Source of the DNA: a virus
IMG/VR virus record: IMGVR_UViG_3300025617_000124
Location: 1 to 22,626 of that record
Length of the DNA: 22,626 nt
Strand: one strand, 5' to 3'
Shown here: positions 1-8,638 of the stretch, piece after piece
Numbering within the stretch: the first letter of the stretch is position 1
Layout: the number at the start of each line of letters is the position of its first letter
Made by a program: the position numbers and the translations under genes
Notes under the pieces: generated by a model
Database searches by the model: none
The model's input: the letters and a program-made list of their open reading frames with translations, nothing else
Told to the model about the DNA's origin: nothing

Positions 1-3000
1 CTCTAGGTTTGCCTTAGCTGCTGCCTGGTCTAGCCTCTTTTTAAGTGTTGCAGGATCAACAGAAGGGTTGAGGTATAGCTTAGTTAAGTTGGGATCACTT
101 AGGATTTCATTGATTTGAACATCAGACAGCTCTCCCTGTGCCTTAGCAATTTTTCCTAGTGCTTTGTATCGTTCCTCAAACTCTTTGTTTGTTCTCTTTA
201 CCGCTTCAGCTGCAGAAGACTTTTCGTTTTCTTTTTCCATCTTCTCTTGCATCTTATTCATCTCTTCGGTTACACGGATAAGCTCTCTTGTTTCTTCAGT
301 AGATGCTGACATAGCTACTGCTGTTGCAAGAGCTTGGTCCTGAACTAGCTTGTATGCGTCAACAAACGACATGCCTTCTGCCGTTAGCTTGTTCATTGCA
401 GTAAACTGATTCTTAGTATTGGAAATAAATGATTCCTGAGTGTTTACATATTTGCCTAGCTCGTCAGCATTGATAGCTGCTTGAAGACTCTTAAACTTAC
501 TGGTTACGCTGGTGATTCTTCCATCTGCATCAAAGTTAAACAGCTCGTCTTTACGCTTTTCGTATTCGTCTGGATCCATCCCCACAATTTTCTCAATCAT
601 GCTTTCGCTGCCGCCGACACCACGAATTTGGTTTGCTAGTCCGTCAAAGACCTTGAGGTTTTTCTTTCCGCCATCAAACAGATCATCTAAAGAGTCTGTT
701 GCATTATCAAAGCCCTTTTCGGCGTCGATCGTGGCTCTCCTCGTGTTGCGAAGGCTCTTTGTTAGATCATCAAACACGGAGGCTTTTGGTCCAGAGCCAC
801 CGCTACCAGTGGTTTTAGGTGTTTCTGGTGCATCTGGTGGCTGCATCCCCTGTGTGGCACCAACTCTGGTTTGTGACTGGGCTGCAGAGTACTCTTCATT
901 TGTAACTGATTCGCCAACCTCTGCTTCGTAAGCACTCTTATCTTGCTGGAATCCAGGCGTGCCCTCTGTGGAGTGAATTGTTTTATAGGTTTGTATATAA
1001 GTAATCTGCTGAGTTGCTGGCAAGTTGTGGAAATCCTCATTGTATTTCAACAAAGCATCCATGTCTTCTTCACCCAAAACACTCTGGTATGCTGTAATTT
1101 CTTGAGGCCCCTCGGCTGCAATTTCTTTAATCTTATCAATATCGTCCATCAGCTTCGTTGCTGCTGCAGGGTTATCCTGGTAAAAGCTAAACAAGACTTG
1201 TGGGTTAACAACATTTCCAGCCTTAGAAAGCTCTTGGAACATGGTGAGGTACCTGTCTGCCTCAGCTGGTACATCGGTATTAATATCGGCCAGGAAGCGG
1301 GCTTGTCTCTCCTGATCCTCGAACATGTTCATGATCTGAAGTGCTCTGGAACCTTCTGCATTACCAAGCTTTGTGGAGACATTCAAGAAGGTATCGATTG
1401 TGGCCTTGTCTTCTCCAAACCGTGCCAAGAAGCTGCTGAGCTCTTGTGGACTAAGGTCCTTGGACAGAAGCATAAGCTTAAGCTGATACTCGTCAGCTCC
1501 GCTAGTTGCTTTCTTTAGCTGATTTACGGTATCATCTAGAATCATCTGCTGTAATGGGTTGTCCTTATATAGGTTCTCTAGCCCCTTGTCCGCAGCACTA
1601 TTGAGTCGATTCTTACCAAAAAATCCTGCCCCCTCGAATCCTGAGCGAAGACCTTCTGTTGCTTGTGCCCCCACAGCGAGTAACGCTTTTCTATTTTCTA
1701 AGTATTCAGTCTCCAGCCTTGTGGCTTCAGCGGCGTCACCAGCGGCTTCGGCAGCTAACTTTCTTTGCTCATATTGCAGCTGCAAAGAGTCGAGCATCTC
1801 TTGGCCCTGTTGAAGAGCAATAACTGCACCAGCAGTCATAGCACCAGCAGATGCAGAAGCCTGATTCCATGCCTTGGACAGATCAAAGCCAGCAGTCGCC
1901 AATCCCACAACAGCACCAACAGCTGTGCCAATTGGGCCAGCCACAGAACCAGCAGCCATACGTGCACCCATCCCAACGACAAACTTTTTTGTAAAGTCTG
2001 TGGCCAGCTTTGTTCCTAATTTTTGCACTGGTGCTTTAAGACCCTTACCACCAGCCACTGCTCCCATAGCAGTCGTAAGCCCAGCCACCATACCAGATTG
2101 GGTCACACCGCTTAGAGAACTCTCAAGGCTTCCACCAATTGAACTGAGCATGTCTTGGTTTTCTTGCAAAAGCTTAACTCTAACTGTAAGAGGGTCTGTC
2201 AATAAATTTTCTCCGTTGGGGCCCAGCAGGTCAATCAACTTAGAGTTGATGTCGATGCCCATGCCATAGTCACCAATCTCTTCGGAAAGTTCTGCAACAA
2301 TGCTTCTTGCTTGCCCAGGGTCAAGGGCCCCCGCGGCAACGGCAGTAGCCATCTGAGAAGTGACCATTTGCTTAACCTGGTCCATGCCACCACTGCTCAT
2401 CGCCTTCTTTACATTTTCAAGCAATTCTGCTCCAGCGTCACCCTCCATGAAGGTTTGACCAAAGGTGCTCTCTCCTGGAGCGGTTTCAAACATCTGTCCT
2501 TGAGAGGCCCTCCGCTTATCCATAATTTCACCAGCAGATACATTTCCACTAGCCTCCGCAAGTTTTTGAATGGCATCAGATCCCGACCCTAGGGCATTGG
2601 CAAGCTCCATCGCTTCATCCCGAGCCTTATTCATACCGTTGACAGCAGCAAACGTTGCTCCGCCAAGTGCTCCAAGTGCGACCACCGCAATGCCGAGTGG
2701 GTTAGTTAGCATTGGCAACAGGGCACTTAGGGCCATCATTGGCATCATTAGCTTTGAGGCTGCTTCTCCAACCTGGCCTGGTGCCATTGAGGCTGCAAAC
2801 ATTGCTGTAGATGCAGCACCGCCAATTCCAGCTAGCTTGCCAGCACTGAGCCTTCTCGCTCCTGACCCGACAGAGCCAGCCGCAGACTCGCTAGCCATCT
2901 GCTGGTTACGACGCCTAGTCTCCCAGCCCTTCTTGGCTGCTGCACTTCTTGCCTTGTTGTAAGCTTTGGCATCGTCTTTGCCATCTTTAGCTGCCTGTGG

Positions 3001-6000
3001 GTGTGGGCTTTTTCTAGTTCTACCTTCAAGGTATGGGTCTTTGCCCTTTAGTCCTTTTTTGCGTCCTTTTAGGAAGCTCTTGGCAACTGCAATTCCTTCT
3101 TTTTCGGCTTGCTTCTGAAGGGCCTTAGAACTACCCATAGGTCGTCTAGCATTGCCTGGGCTTGTGCCCGTATCCCTAACTTCGGTAACTGTGCCAGCTG
3201 CAGTGTCTAGAGTTCTCTCAAGCTCAGTCCCTGCAACCTTTTTCTTTGCTTTTCCATAAACCCTTTGCACGCTCTCGCCACGTTCAGACCTGCCAGCTGC
3301 CTTCATCTGAGCATCATATTCTTTTCGCTGGTCTTCTGTATCAAACATTTTTGTTGCTTTAGATTCTTTGATAAGCCTCTTAAATTCATTATCAAGAATT
3401 TCAATGTCTGCAGAAAGCTCTTTGGTGTTTCCCCCAGCAAACTCTACAGACTTTGTCCACTTTTGTACCCCAGCTTTATCAAAGGCTTTGGAGAAATCTT
3501 TTACACTAGCTCCGCCACGATCAAGCTGGCGGTTAACTTCCTGGTTGAATCCGCCCATACCGAGACCGCTCTTTACGGGTACGCTCGTACCTCCAGGCAA
3601 GTTTCTGATGTTTTCCAACTTCTTCTTGCCCATTTTCATCTCGCCAGATTCCGCAGCTGCGATGAGTTCCTCTCTTGTCATCTGCGCTCCACCGCCGATG
3701 TGTGCAAAAGCATTGTCGGAACCCTTGGCCTTCCCCGTGCCAGTCTTTGCTCTGAAGCTCTTTGTTAAATCTCCACCGCGCATTCCGTCATCAATGCTCT
3801 GCTGAAGATTCTGGAATCCCATTTTCAGGGCCTCTGAGCCCTGCTTGGAAAGCTCCACGAAACTAGACATGACTCGCCTAGCTTCAGTTCTCGATGTCTT
3901 AATTTGCCCAAGCATTTGAACCGCTCTTTGTCCAGCCTGGCTATCAACTTTATCTAGCTGCCTTACAGAGGCTGAGATTGGTGCTCGTCTAGGAGTTCCT
4001 GGGTCAGACATTAGGTTGTCAACACCGCTGTTAAATCCTGGGATAGAGTCAGATATCATTGCCTGGATTAGGGGGGAATACTTGTTTGCCATTTCAGCTG
4101 GAATGACAGCCTCTCCAGGGGTAAGCATAGCAGGAACAATATCGCCCTTGCCCTTTGGCCCTGGAACACTAACTACTCCAGAGTTATACTTCTTGGGGGC
4201 TGCACCCTTTTTCCCGCCAAACGCGGCACCCGATGCAGCCATCTGATTTTGTTTTACGATAGCTCTGTCGTATGCTGCGGTTAGCTTAGCAACTGCTGCA
4301 GCCTCAGAGGTGAATGTCTGTCGTAGCTTGGCGTGGACCTGGTCTAGCGATGAGGCCACAGCTGCTGCCTCAATCTGCTCAGAGTTCATGTACTGATATT
4401 GATTTGTTAGCACATCCGAAGACTGGGCTGCTCCAGTCAGGGCGTTTCTTACCAGCATTCCAAACTTAATGGCATTAGCCAGTCCGTTGGCCAAAAGACC
4501 AATAACCATAATTAGTGCGGGTGCAACAACACCAGCAATTGCAACAACTCCAGTTACAAATTTTTTGCTGCCTTCGCTCATGTTGTTAAACTGATCAAGA
4601 ACTCTGTTACCAAACTCAATTAGGGGTGTTGCCAGCTCTAAAAATGCTTTTCCTATTGGGGCAAGTGCTGCCTGAAACTCTTCCAAGGACTTTTTAAACT
4701 TAAACATGGGAGAGTCGGATACCCTGGCAAGCTCACGGTCTGCGATGATCGCAAGCTCTTCGGCACTATTTGTTGTTAAGGCGAGTACCTTGTTGGCCTG
4801 ACTTCCATCTTTTACGATGTTTTCAAATAGAGTAGACATTCTGGCAAACTGGAACTTTCCAAACAGCTGCTCAACTGCACGTGCTTTGTCCAGTGGATCT
4901 AGTTTGTCTAGCTCTACTGCCAGTACTTGAATCGTTTCTCTTAGGTTGCCAGCATTATCATTTACGATCCCCAGGATATCAATACCAAATCCAGCAAGCT
5001 TTTCTTGGGCCACCTCGGTTGGGTTGATCAGACGTGCCAAGGATGACTTAAGGGCGTTGGCGGACTGACTTGCATTAATACCGCCTTCACGCATGGCGGT
5101 AAGGAAGTATGCCAAATCTTCTACATCTCCACCTAGCTGTTTAACAACAGAACCAGCCTTGGGGATGGCTTCGTTGAAGTCTTCGATAGAAAGAATTGTT
5201 TGGTTTTCAGCAGCATTTAGAAAGGCAATCTTTCCAGCTAGCTGATCTGTAGCTAATCCAAAAGCGTTCGTGAGGGAGATCGTTGTGTCCAGTGCTTCTT
5301 GCTGCTCAATGCCACCGAGCACTGCAAGCCTAGTTGCCTGGGTTACCTGGTTAGTTAGGTCTGCCCCCATTGCACCCATCTGTGCCACGCTGGCAGCAAG
5401 GCCAATTGTGTCTTCAATAGCAACGCCAAATTTTGTAAACTCAGTAGCTAGCTCTCGAACATTTGCTAAAGCATCTTTGGTTTGCTTATCAGTGGTAAAC
5501 ATGTCACCGTAGACACGCTTAAATCGAATCGCCTGCTCTTCGAGTTTCATGAACTCTCTAGCGGCTGTTGCCCCCATAATAGTTAGAGGAATCGTAAAGC
5601 CAACCATAAGCTGACGACCAGCCCACTGAGTATTCTTACCAAAGTTTAGAAGGTTTGTTGACCCTTGCTTCATTAGCTGGTTGAATAGCTGCTGCTTCTG
5701 TGCAGCAATGGCAGTCTGAGTGCCCAAGTTTTTCATGTCAAGAGTAGTTGGCCTAATCTTGATTGCCTTCATGGAGCCGCTAGCGTCGCGGCCTAACTTT
5801 ATATATTGTGTCTGAAGATCTTTTACTCGCTCGCGGGCGACCTTGTTGATTGTATTAAACTCGCTCTTAAAGAGCTTTCCAAAAGTTTTAGTTGAGGCAC
5901 CCGCATACCTGAAGTATTCTCCCATGGAGAACTTGTTTTTTTCAAGCGAGTTAGTAAATGATTCGGTGGATGTCCGAATACTGGTCATTCCAGCAGAAAA

Positions 6001-6186
6001 GCCCTTAGTGGCATTGATGCTGTTGATGAGGTTGGACTGCATTTTTGCAGACTCAGCAGCAGCAGCTTTGCCACTTTGGGCCATCCTGCTATGGAATACA
6101 GAGATTTGACGCTGAAGCTCTTTAATTTGGGATAGGGCCGCCGACGTATCGACGTCTATCCTAATATTGGCATTGGCATCTGCCAT
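1..6186 (-). CDS. Tail tape measure protein (C-terminus beyond the window)
   Basis: This open frame starts at ATG 6186 with GGAG 7 nt upstream and runs without a stop to base 1, giving at least 2062 residues. Tape measure proteins set tail length and lie in the tail lumen. The N-terminus is a coiled-coil-like segment (MADANANIRIDVDTS). Residues about 190-390 look like the TP901-type tape measure core, including AMREGGINASQSANALKSS. Hydrophobic segments lie near 542-576 and 1145-1183. A PGPKGKGDIVPAMLTPGEAV motif near 668-698 is the Gly/Pro-rich 'AMLTPGE' signature of many phage tape measures. A Lys/Arg-rich stretch around 1010-1100 includes AAAKKGWETRRRN. The gene follows two tail chaperone genes, the usual position. 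At about 0.15 nm per residue the visible part alone implies a tail over 300 nm (inference). The identity is secure; the C-terminus is not seen. Confidence 0.95.
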   Translation of the reverse strand, partial: MADANANIRIDVDTSAALSQIKELQRQISVFHSRMAQSGKAAAAESAKMQSNLINSINATKGFSAGMTSIRTSTESFTNSLEKNKFSMGEYFRYAGASTKTFGKLFKSEFNTINKVARERVKDLQTQYIKLGRDASGSMKAIKIRPTTLDMKNLGTQTAIAAQKQQLFNQLMKQGSTNLLNFGKNTQWAGRQLMVGFTIPLTIMGATAAREFMKLEEQAIRFKRVYGDMFTTDKQTKDALANVRELATEFTKFGVAIEDTIGLAASVAQMGAMGADLTNQVTQATRLAVLGGIEQQEALDTTISLTNAFGLATDQLAGKIAFLNAAENQTILSIEDFNEAIPKAGSVVKQLGGDVEDLAYFLTAMREGGINASQSANALKSSLARLINPTEVAQEKLAGFGIDILGIVNDNAGNLRETIQVLAVELDKLDPLDKARAVEQLFGKFQFARMSTLFENIVKDGSQANKVLALTTNSAEELAIIADRELARVSDSPMFKFKKSLEEFQAALAPIGKAFLELATPLIEFGNRVLDQFNNMSEGSKKFVTGVVAIAGVVAPALIMVIGLLANGLANAIKFGMLVRNALTGAAQSSDVLTNQYQYMNSEQIEAAAVASSLDQVHAKLRQTFTSEAAAVAKLTAAYDRAIVKQNQMAASGAAFGGKKGAAPKKYNSGVVSVPGPKGKGDIVPAMLTPGEAVIPAEMANKYSPLIQAMISDSIPGFNSGVDNLMSDPGTPRRAPISASVRQLDKVDSQAGQRAVQMLGQIKTSRTEARRVMSSFVELSKQGSEALKMGFQNLQQSIDDGMRGGDLTKSFRAKTGTGKAKGSDNAFAHIGGGAQMTREELIAAAESGEMKMGKKKLENIRNLPGGTSVPVKSGLGMGGFNQEVNRQLDRGGASVKDFSKAFDKAGVQKWTKSVEFAGGNTKELSADIEILDNEFKRLIKESKATKMFDTEDQRKEYDAQMKAAGRSERGESVQRVYGKAKKKVAGTELERTLDTAAGTVTEVRDTGTSPGNARRPMGSSKALQKQAEKEGIAVAKSFLKGRKKGLKGKDPYLEGRTRKSPHPQAAKDGKDDAKAYNKARSAAAKKGWETRRRNQQMASESAAGSVGSGARRLSAGKLAGIGGAASTAMFAASMAPGQVGEAASKLMMPMMALSALLPMLTNPLGIAVVALGALGGATFAAVNGMNKARDEAMELANALGSGSDAIQKLAEASGNVSAGEIMDKRRASQGQMFETAPGESTFGQTFMEGDAGAELLENVKKAMSSGGMDQVKQMVTSQMATAVAAGALDPGQARSIVAELSEEIGDYGMGIDINSKLIDLLGPNGENLLTDPLTVRVKLLQENQDMLSSIGGSLESSLSGVTQSGMVAGLTTAMGAVAGGKGLKAPVQKLGTKLATDFTKKFVVGMGARMAAGSVAGPIGTAVGAVVGLATAGFDLSKAWNQASASAGAMTAGAVIALQQGQEMLDSLQLQYEQRKLAAEAAGDAAEATRLETEYLENRKALLAVGAQATEGLRSGFEGAGFFGKNRLNSAADKGLENLYKDNPLQQMILDDTVNQLKKATSGADEYQLKLMLLSKDLSPQELSSFLARFGEDKATIDTFLNVSTKLGNAEGSRALQIMNMFEDQERQARFLADINTDVPAEADRYLTMFQELSKAGNVVNPQVLFSFYQDNPAAATKLMDDIDKIKEIAAEGPQEITAYQSVLGEEDMDALLKYNEDFHNLPATQQITYIQTYKTIHSTEGTPGFQQDKSAYEAEVGESVTNEEYSAAQSQTRVGATQGMQPPDAPETPKTTGSGGSGPKASVFDDLTKSLRNTRRATIDAEKGFDNATDSLDDLFDGGKKNLKVFDGLANQIRGVGGSESMIEKIVGMDPDEYEKRKDELFNFDADGRITSVTSKFKSLQAAINADELGKYVNTQESFISNTKNQFTAMNKLTAEGMSFVDAYKLVQDQALATAVAMSASTEETRELIRVTEEMNKMQEKMEKENEKSSAAEAVKRTNKEFEERYKALGKIAKAQGELSDVQINEILSDPNLTKLYLNPSVDPATLKKRLDQAAAKANLE

Positions 6187-6212
6187 GCTTCAGCTCCGTT
6201 TCAGTTCATGAA

Positions 6213-6527
6213 TTACTGATTAACGATGTCGTTAATCGAAGACATGTTGATACCCGAAGCCTCTTCAACAATCTTATACACAGTTGGCAAATCAAGATTC
6301 TCTTCTAGTGCAGCCTTGTCTGCAGCTAGCTCTGGATTATATTGCTTCATGGCGATTTGCACACACTCCATTAGCACATCCATAGATTTTGTATTATCGT
6401 CTGCCACCTTGGCGATGCCCTCAAACTTTTTCATAAAGTCCCTGAGCAAAGAAATCTTAAGAGGTCGGACCTTTAGGACGGTACCGTCGATCATTGTGAC
6501 CTGCTCTGTTGTATTGATATCAGTCAT
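6213..6527 (-). CDS. Tail assembly chaperone, short form (G-like)
   Basis: The predicted protein has 104 residues, starting MTDINTTEQVTMIDGTV. I chose this ATG because AAAGGA lies 5 nt upstream; an in-frame ATG two codons earlier would sit directly on that SD. The protein matches the N-terminal domain of the preceding 229-aa gene along nearly its full length: (M)IDGTVLKVRPLKI versus (M)DGTEVYLKPLKI, a conserved FM..F segment, and LDLPTVYKIVEEASGI versus MDMPSTYKVLDITAGI. It lacks the C-terminal domain of that protein. In lambda-like phages the short G and long G-T chaperones come from one locus by frameshifting and coat the tape measure before tail-tube assembly. Here the short form is a separate gene 26 nt ahead of the tape measure. 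The role follows from position and paralogy. Confidence 0.8.
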   Translation of the reverse strand: MTDINTTEQVTMIDGTVLKVRPLKISLLRDFMKKFEGIAKVADDNTKSMDVLMECVQIAMKQYNPELAADKAALEENLDLPTVYKIVEEASGINMSSINDIVNQ

Positions 6528-6562
6528 TTGCATCCTTTCATACACGCATTGTAAGTATATTA

Positions 6563-6571
6563 AGTATACCA
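6563..6571 (-). promoter_or_regulatory. Extended -10 promoter before the short chaperone
   Basis: TGGTATACT reads on the minus strand, identical to the element in front of the long chaperone gene. A second TATACT lies at 6554-6559. Transcription would begin near 6555, giving a leader of about 28 nt with AAAGGA before the ATG at 6527. No clear -35 hexamer is seen. It would let the short chaperone and tape measure be transcribed independently of the long chaperone. Confidence 0.45.
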
Positions 6572-6584
6572 TAAAGAAATAACT

Positions 6585-7274
6585 TTATGTTAGATCTTCA
6601 AAGTCGATCCCCATACCTAAGCCGAATCCAGCCTGCCTAGCTTTTGTGCCTTGGTAAGATTTGATGTCATTGGGATCCTGTGTTTTGCCTCCACTAAATA
6701 CCCTAGCTTTCATGGCCTCCCACTCGTCCTGCTTTCCCTTACCGCTTTGCTGGTCTAAGTCTACTCCTTGGATTGCCGCTAAAAACTTTTTCTCATCGTA
6801 GTCAAGCTCCCTCTTGGAGGAAAGAGTCACCATCAACTCTGGCATTGATAGAGACGATTCTAAATCTTCGTAGTCCTTCCATATTCCCAGTAAAAAGATT
6901 TCTGACTCTAGGGCTGCTAAATCTAAATCGTCCCAGGTGTTAGACTTGCTGTTTTCTGCTTGCTCTTTGACTGACTCATCGAGGTCTTCTTTAACCTTGA
7001 TGCCTGCAGTAATATCTAAAACTTTGTAGGTAGATGGCATGTCCATAAGATCTTCAAATTGGTCCTGGGTTTGTATGCTTTCGCATTGTGATCTTAGGGC
7101 TATGAATGCACAATGTGACAAGACGCTAATAGCCTGGATGTCATCTTTTGCGGCCTTCATGAGATCAAAAGCTTGCATAAAACTTCTCAGGTATTTGATC
7201 TTAAGGGGCTTCAGGTATACCTCGGTTCCGTCCATAAGGTAGATGTGACCATCTTGATATATTTTAGTTGCCAT
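6585..7274 (-). CDS. Tail assembly chaperone, long form (GT-like)
   Basis: The predicted protein has 229 residues and begins MATKIYQDGHIYLMDGTEVY. Residues 1-112 form a small helical domain shared with the next gene. Residues 118-229 form a second domain (LGIWKDYEDLESSLSMPELM, then KFLAAIQGVDLD) that resembles the T-like extension of long tail chaperones. The T-like part is thought to bind the tail tube protein while the G-like part binds the tape measure. No SD precedes the ATG. Instead TGGTATACT ends 6 nt upstream, so the mRNA probably starts at or next to the start codon. A strong hairpin terminator separates it from the major tail gene. I see no obvious slippery heptamer at the domain boundary, so this looks like a stand-alone long chaperone. 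Confidence 0.85.
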   Translation of the reverse strand: MATKIYQDGHIYLMDGTEVYLKPLKIKYLRSFMQAFDLMKAAKDDIQAISVLSHCAFIALRSQCESIQTQDQFEDLMDMPSTYKVLDITAGIKVKEDLDESVKEQAENSKSNTWDDLDLAALESEIFLLGIWKDYEDLESSLSMPELMVTLSSKRELDYDEKKFLAAIQGVDLDQQSGKGKQDEWEAMKARVFSGGKTQDPNDIKSYQGTKARQAGFGLGMGIDFEDLT

Positions 7275-7280
7275 GAATAC

Positions 7281-7289
7281 AGTATACCA
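7281..7289 (-). promoter_or_regulatory. Extended -10 promoter, leaderless, long chaperone
   Basis: TGGTATACT on the minus strand is followed by exactly 6 nt and then the ATG at 7274, so the expected +1 falls on or next to the A of the start codon. No SD is present. It overlaps the end of the T-tract of the upstream terminator, forming a compact terminator-promoter unit. Confidence 0.55.
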
Positions 7290-7294
7290 AAAAC

Positions 7295-7328
7295 AACAAC
7301 GCCCAGGGCGTAAACCCTGGGCGTTGTT
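7295..7328 (-). terminator. Rho-independent terminator after the major tail gene
   Basis: A perfect 14-bp inverted repeat (arms 7295-7308 and 7315-7328, 6-nt loop) carries the core CGCCCAGGG/CCCTGGGCG. On the minus strand the hairpin is followed by GTTTTTGG. It lies between the major tail protein stop and the promoter of the chaperone gene. The plus strand also has a T-rich run after the stem, so it could act in both directions, though no plus-strand gene reads into it. Confidence 0.85.
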
Positions 7329-7346
7329 TATTTAGTTTTAGTTAGA

Positions 7347-7967
7347 CTAGCTAGCTGTGATAGTGCGGTCTACGATCTTACCGTACGATGCGCTGTCGTT
7401 AGGAAGCAAACGGAAGGAAACCTCAAACATGGAGGGCTCGTCACGCTTTGCAGAAACGGTAACGCTCTCAATTGAGAGTGCACGGAAAGCAGCGTATACA
7501 CGCTCAAGGTTTGCGTCTGCAGAACCAGATCCTGGACCAACAGCGATCAGACCACGCTCGACGGGAACATCACCGATGTCTCCAGCGGACATGTCCATCT
7601 CTGCGTTTCCATCGGAGTCAGTTCCGAGGTCACCATCCTGACCAGCAATAGCGAACAGCAAGTTCTCTAGTGTGGCCTCAGCAAAAGCGGTGTTCAGGTT
7701 AACCTGCATGCCCTGCTTGTAGAGCTTTGCAACGTCAAGAACCTGGTCTACCTGTACTTCACCGAAGTCGGGCTGGAAGACAACTTCCAAACCATTCATG
7801 GTGTAACCAACGTTACGGAAAGATGCGTCATCTTGCAAGGTGTCCTTGTAAGAAACGCCATCTACGTAAGCTGGCATATCAGCCGCTGAAAGTTCGCCGT
7901 CTTCATATGTGAAGAGAGCAGCTGCTCCAACGATGATATTGGCACTTGAACCACGTGTGTATGCCAT
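7347..7967 (-). CDS. Major tail (tube) protein
   Basis: The predicted protein has 206 residues, starting MAYTRGSSANIIVGAAALFT, and is the subunit that polymerises into the tail tube. A beta-rich sequence with few charged clusters, and its position between the tail terminator and the tail chaperones and tape measure, support the call. SD GAGGTG at 7975-7980 lies 7 nt before the ATG. The gene has its own leader of about 50 nt and is followed by a strong terminator, as expected for a protein made in large amounts. The arginine codons I read in it are CGT, as in the capsid gene and unlike most neighbours. It could be mistaken for a minor tail protein on sequence alone; synteny decides. Confidence 0.85.
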   Translation of the reverse strand: MAYTRGSSANIIVGAAALFTYEDGELSAADMPAYVDGVSYKDTLQDDASFRNVGYTMNGLEVVFQPDFGEVQVDQVLDVAKLYKQGMQVNLNTAFAEATLENLLFAIAGQDGDLGTDSDGNAEMDMSAGDIGDVPVERGLIAVGPGSGSADANLERVYAAFRALSIESVTVSAKRDEPSMFEVSFRLLPNDSASYGKIVDRTITAS

Positions 7968-8023
7968 ATATATTCACCTCTTCTCTTTCTTAAGAAATTG
8001 GTGGGCGTGTTTCCTCAACTATA

Positions 8024-8029
8024 AGTATA
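8024..8029 (-). promoter_or_regulatory. Possible -10 element for the major tail gene
   Basis: TATACT on the minus strand, preceded by GGGTG, lies in the 86-nt gap between the tail terminator and major tail genes. Transcription would start near 8017, giving a leader of about 50 nt with the palindrome TTTCTTAAGAAA and then the SD. It lacks the TGn extension of the other promoters and no -35 is evident. Confidence 0.35.
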
Positions 8030-8053
8030 CACCCTTTTATAAAAATATTATTT

Positions 8054-8638
8054 TTATGCGTGCCAGCAATAATCTACGATTAACTTATTGCCTGCCCAAG
8101 TTCTAGCAGTGCCGAAATCAACAATGTCCCTGGACTCCTCTAGTTGAAAGATCTTCATTTCATGGAAATATGGCAATGCGAACCAGTCGTTTGTATCTGC
8201 TGGTGCGTCAGTACCAAAATATAGGATTGGCCTATTACTTATAGGATCATAGTTGCTGCCCTTTGTCTCCCAGACTGACTTAATCCATGCATTGATTTCT
8301 TCTGCAGATTCATCGCCTCTATCTAGTAAGTCTTGTGCTTGCTGCTGTAGTCTAAATAAATCATCCACTCCATAAGAATAAAAGTAATAAAGTAATTGCT
8401 CGTATTTTATATGTGGGAACGCCTGCCTCCGTAGCTTAAACATTCTATCATATACCGCCACGCTTTCGCCACCTGGCACTGTTCCATTGGTTTCAGTAAT
8501 TAGCTGAATATCTCCGACCTGCCCATTATAGTCTGTCGGCAGGGTAGGGAGAAAAGGAAGCCCAGTGCCGCTAAGCTCTGCAATTTTGTCTTGCATATAC
8601 CTGTTAATAAAAATGTGTGGTGCATCTAGTGCTGCCAT
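8054..8638 (-). CDS. Tail terminator protein (probable)
   Basis: The predicted protein has 194 residues, beginning MAALDAPHIFINRYMQDKIA. Tail terminators cap the tail tube at its head-proximal end and stop polymerisation. The call rests mainly on gene order: it is the last neck gene, directly upstream of the major tail protein. Its mixed alpha/beta look (N-terminal helix and strands, a central helical stretch with FRLQQQAQDLLDRGDES, C-terminal strands) is compatible. The ATG overlaps the TAA of the preceding gene by one base (TAATG), indicating translational coupling. It is longer than many terminators of 130-150 aa, so another neck role is possible. Confidence 0.6.
   Translation of the reverse strand: MAALDAPHIFINRYMQDKIAELSGTGLPFLPTLPTDYNGQVGDIQLITETNGTVPGGESVAVYDRMFKLRRQAFPHIKYEQLLYYFYSYGVDDLFRLQQQAQDLLDRGDESAEEINAWIKSVWETKGSNYDPISNRPILYFGTDAPADTNDWFALPYFHEMKIFQLEESRDIVDFGTARTWAGNKLIVDYCWHA

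Noticed and set aside
762-1040. Minus-strand 92-codon frame
   Set aside because: It lies out of frame within the tape measure gene, with no start signal or recognisable motif.
512-5512. Many plus-strand frames of 60-190 codons opposite the tape measure
   Set aside because: The minus-strand frame is continuous and recognisable through this whole stretch; the plus frames lack SDs and recognisable domains.
6585-7000. Programmed frameshift in the long chaperone gene
   Set aside because: No XXXYYYZ heptamer was seen near the domain boundary and a separate short-form gene exists downstream.
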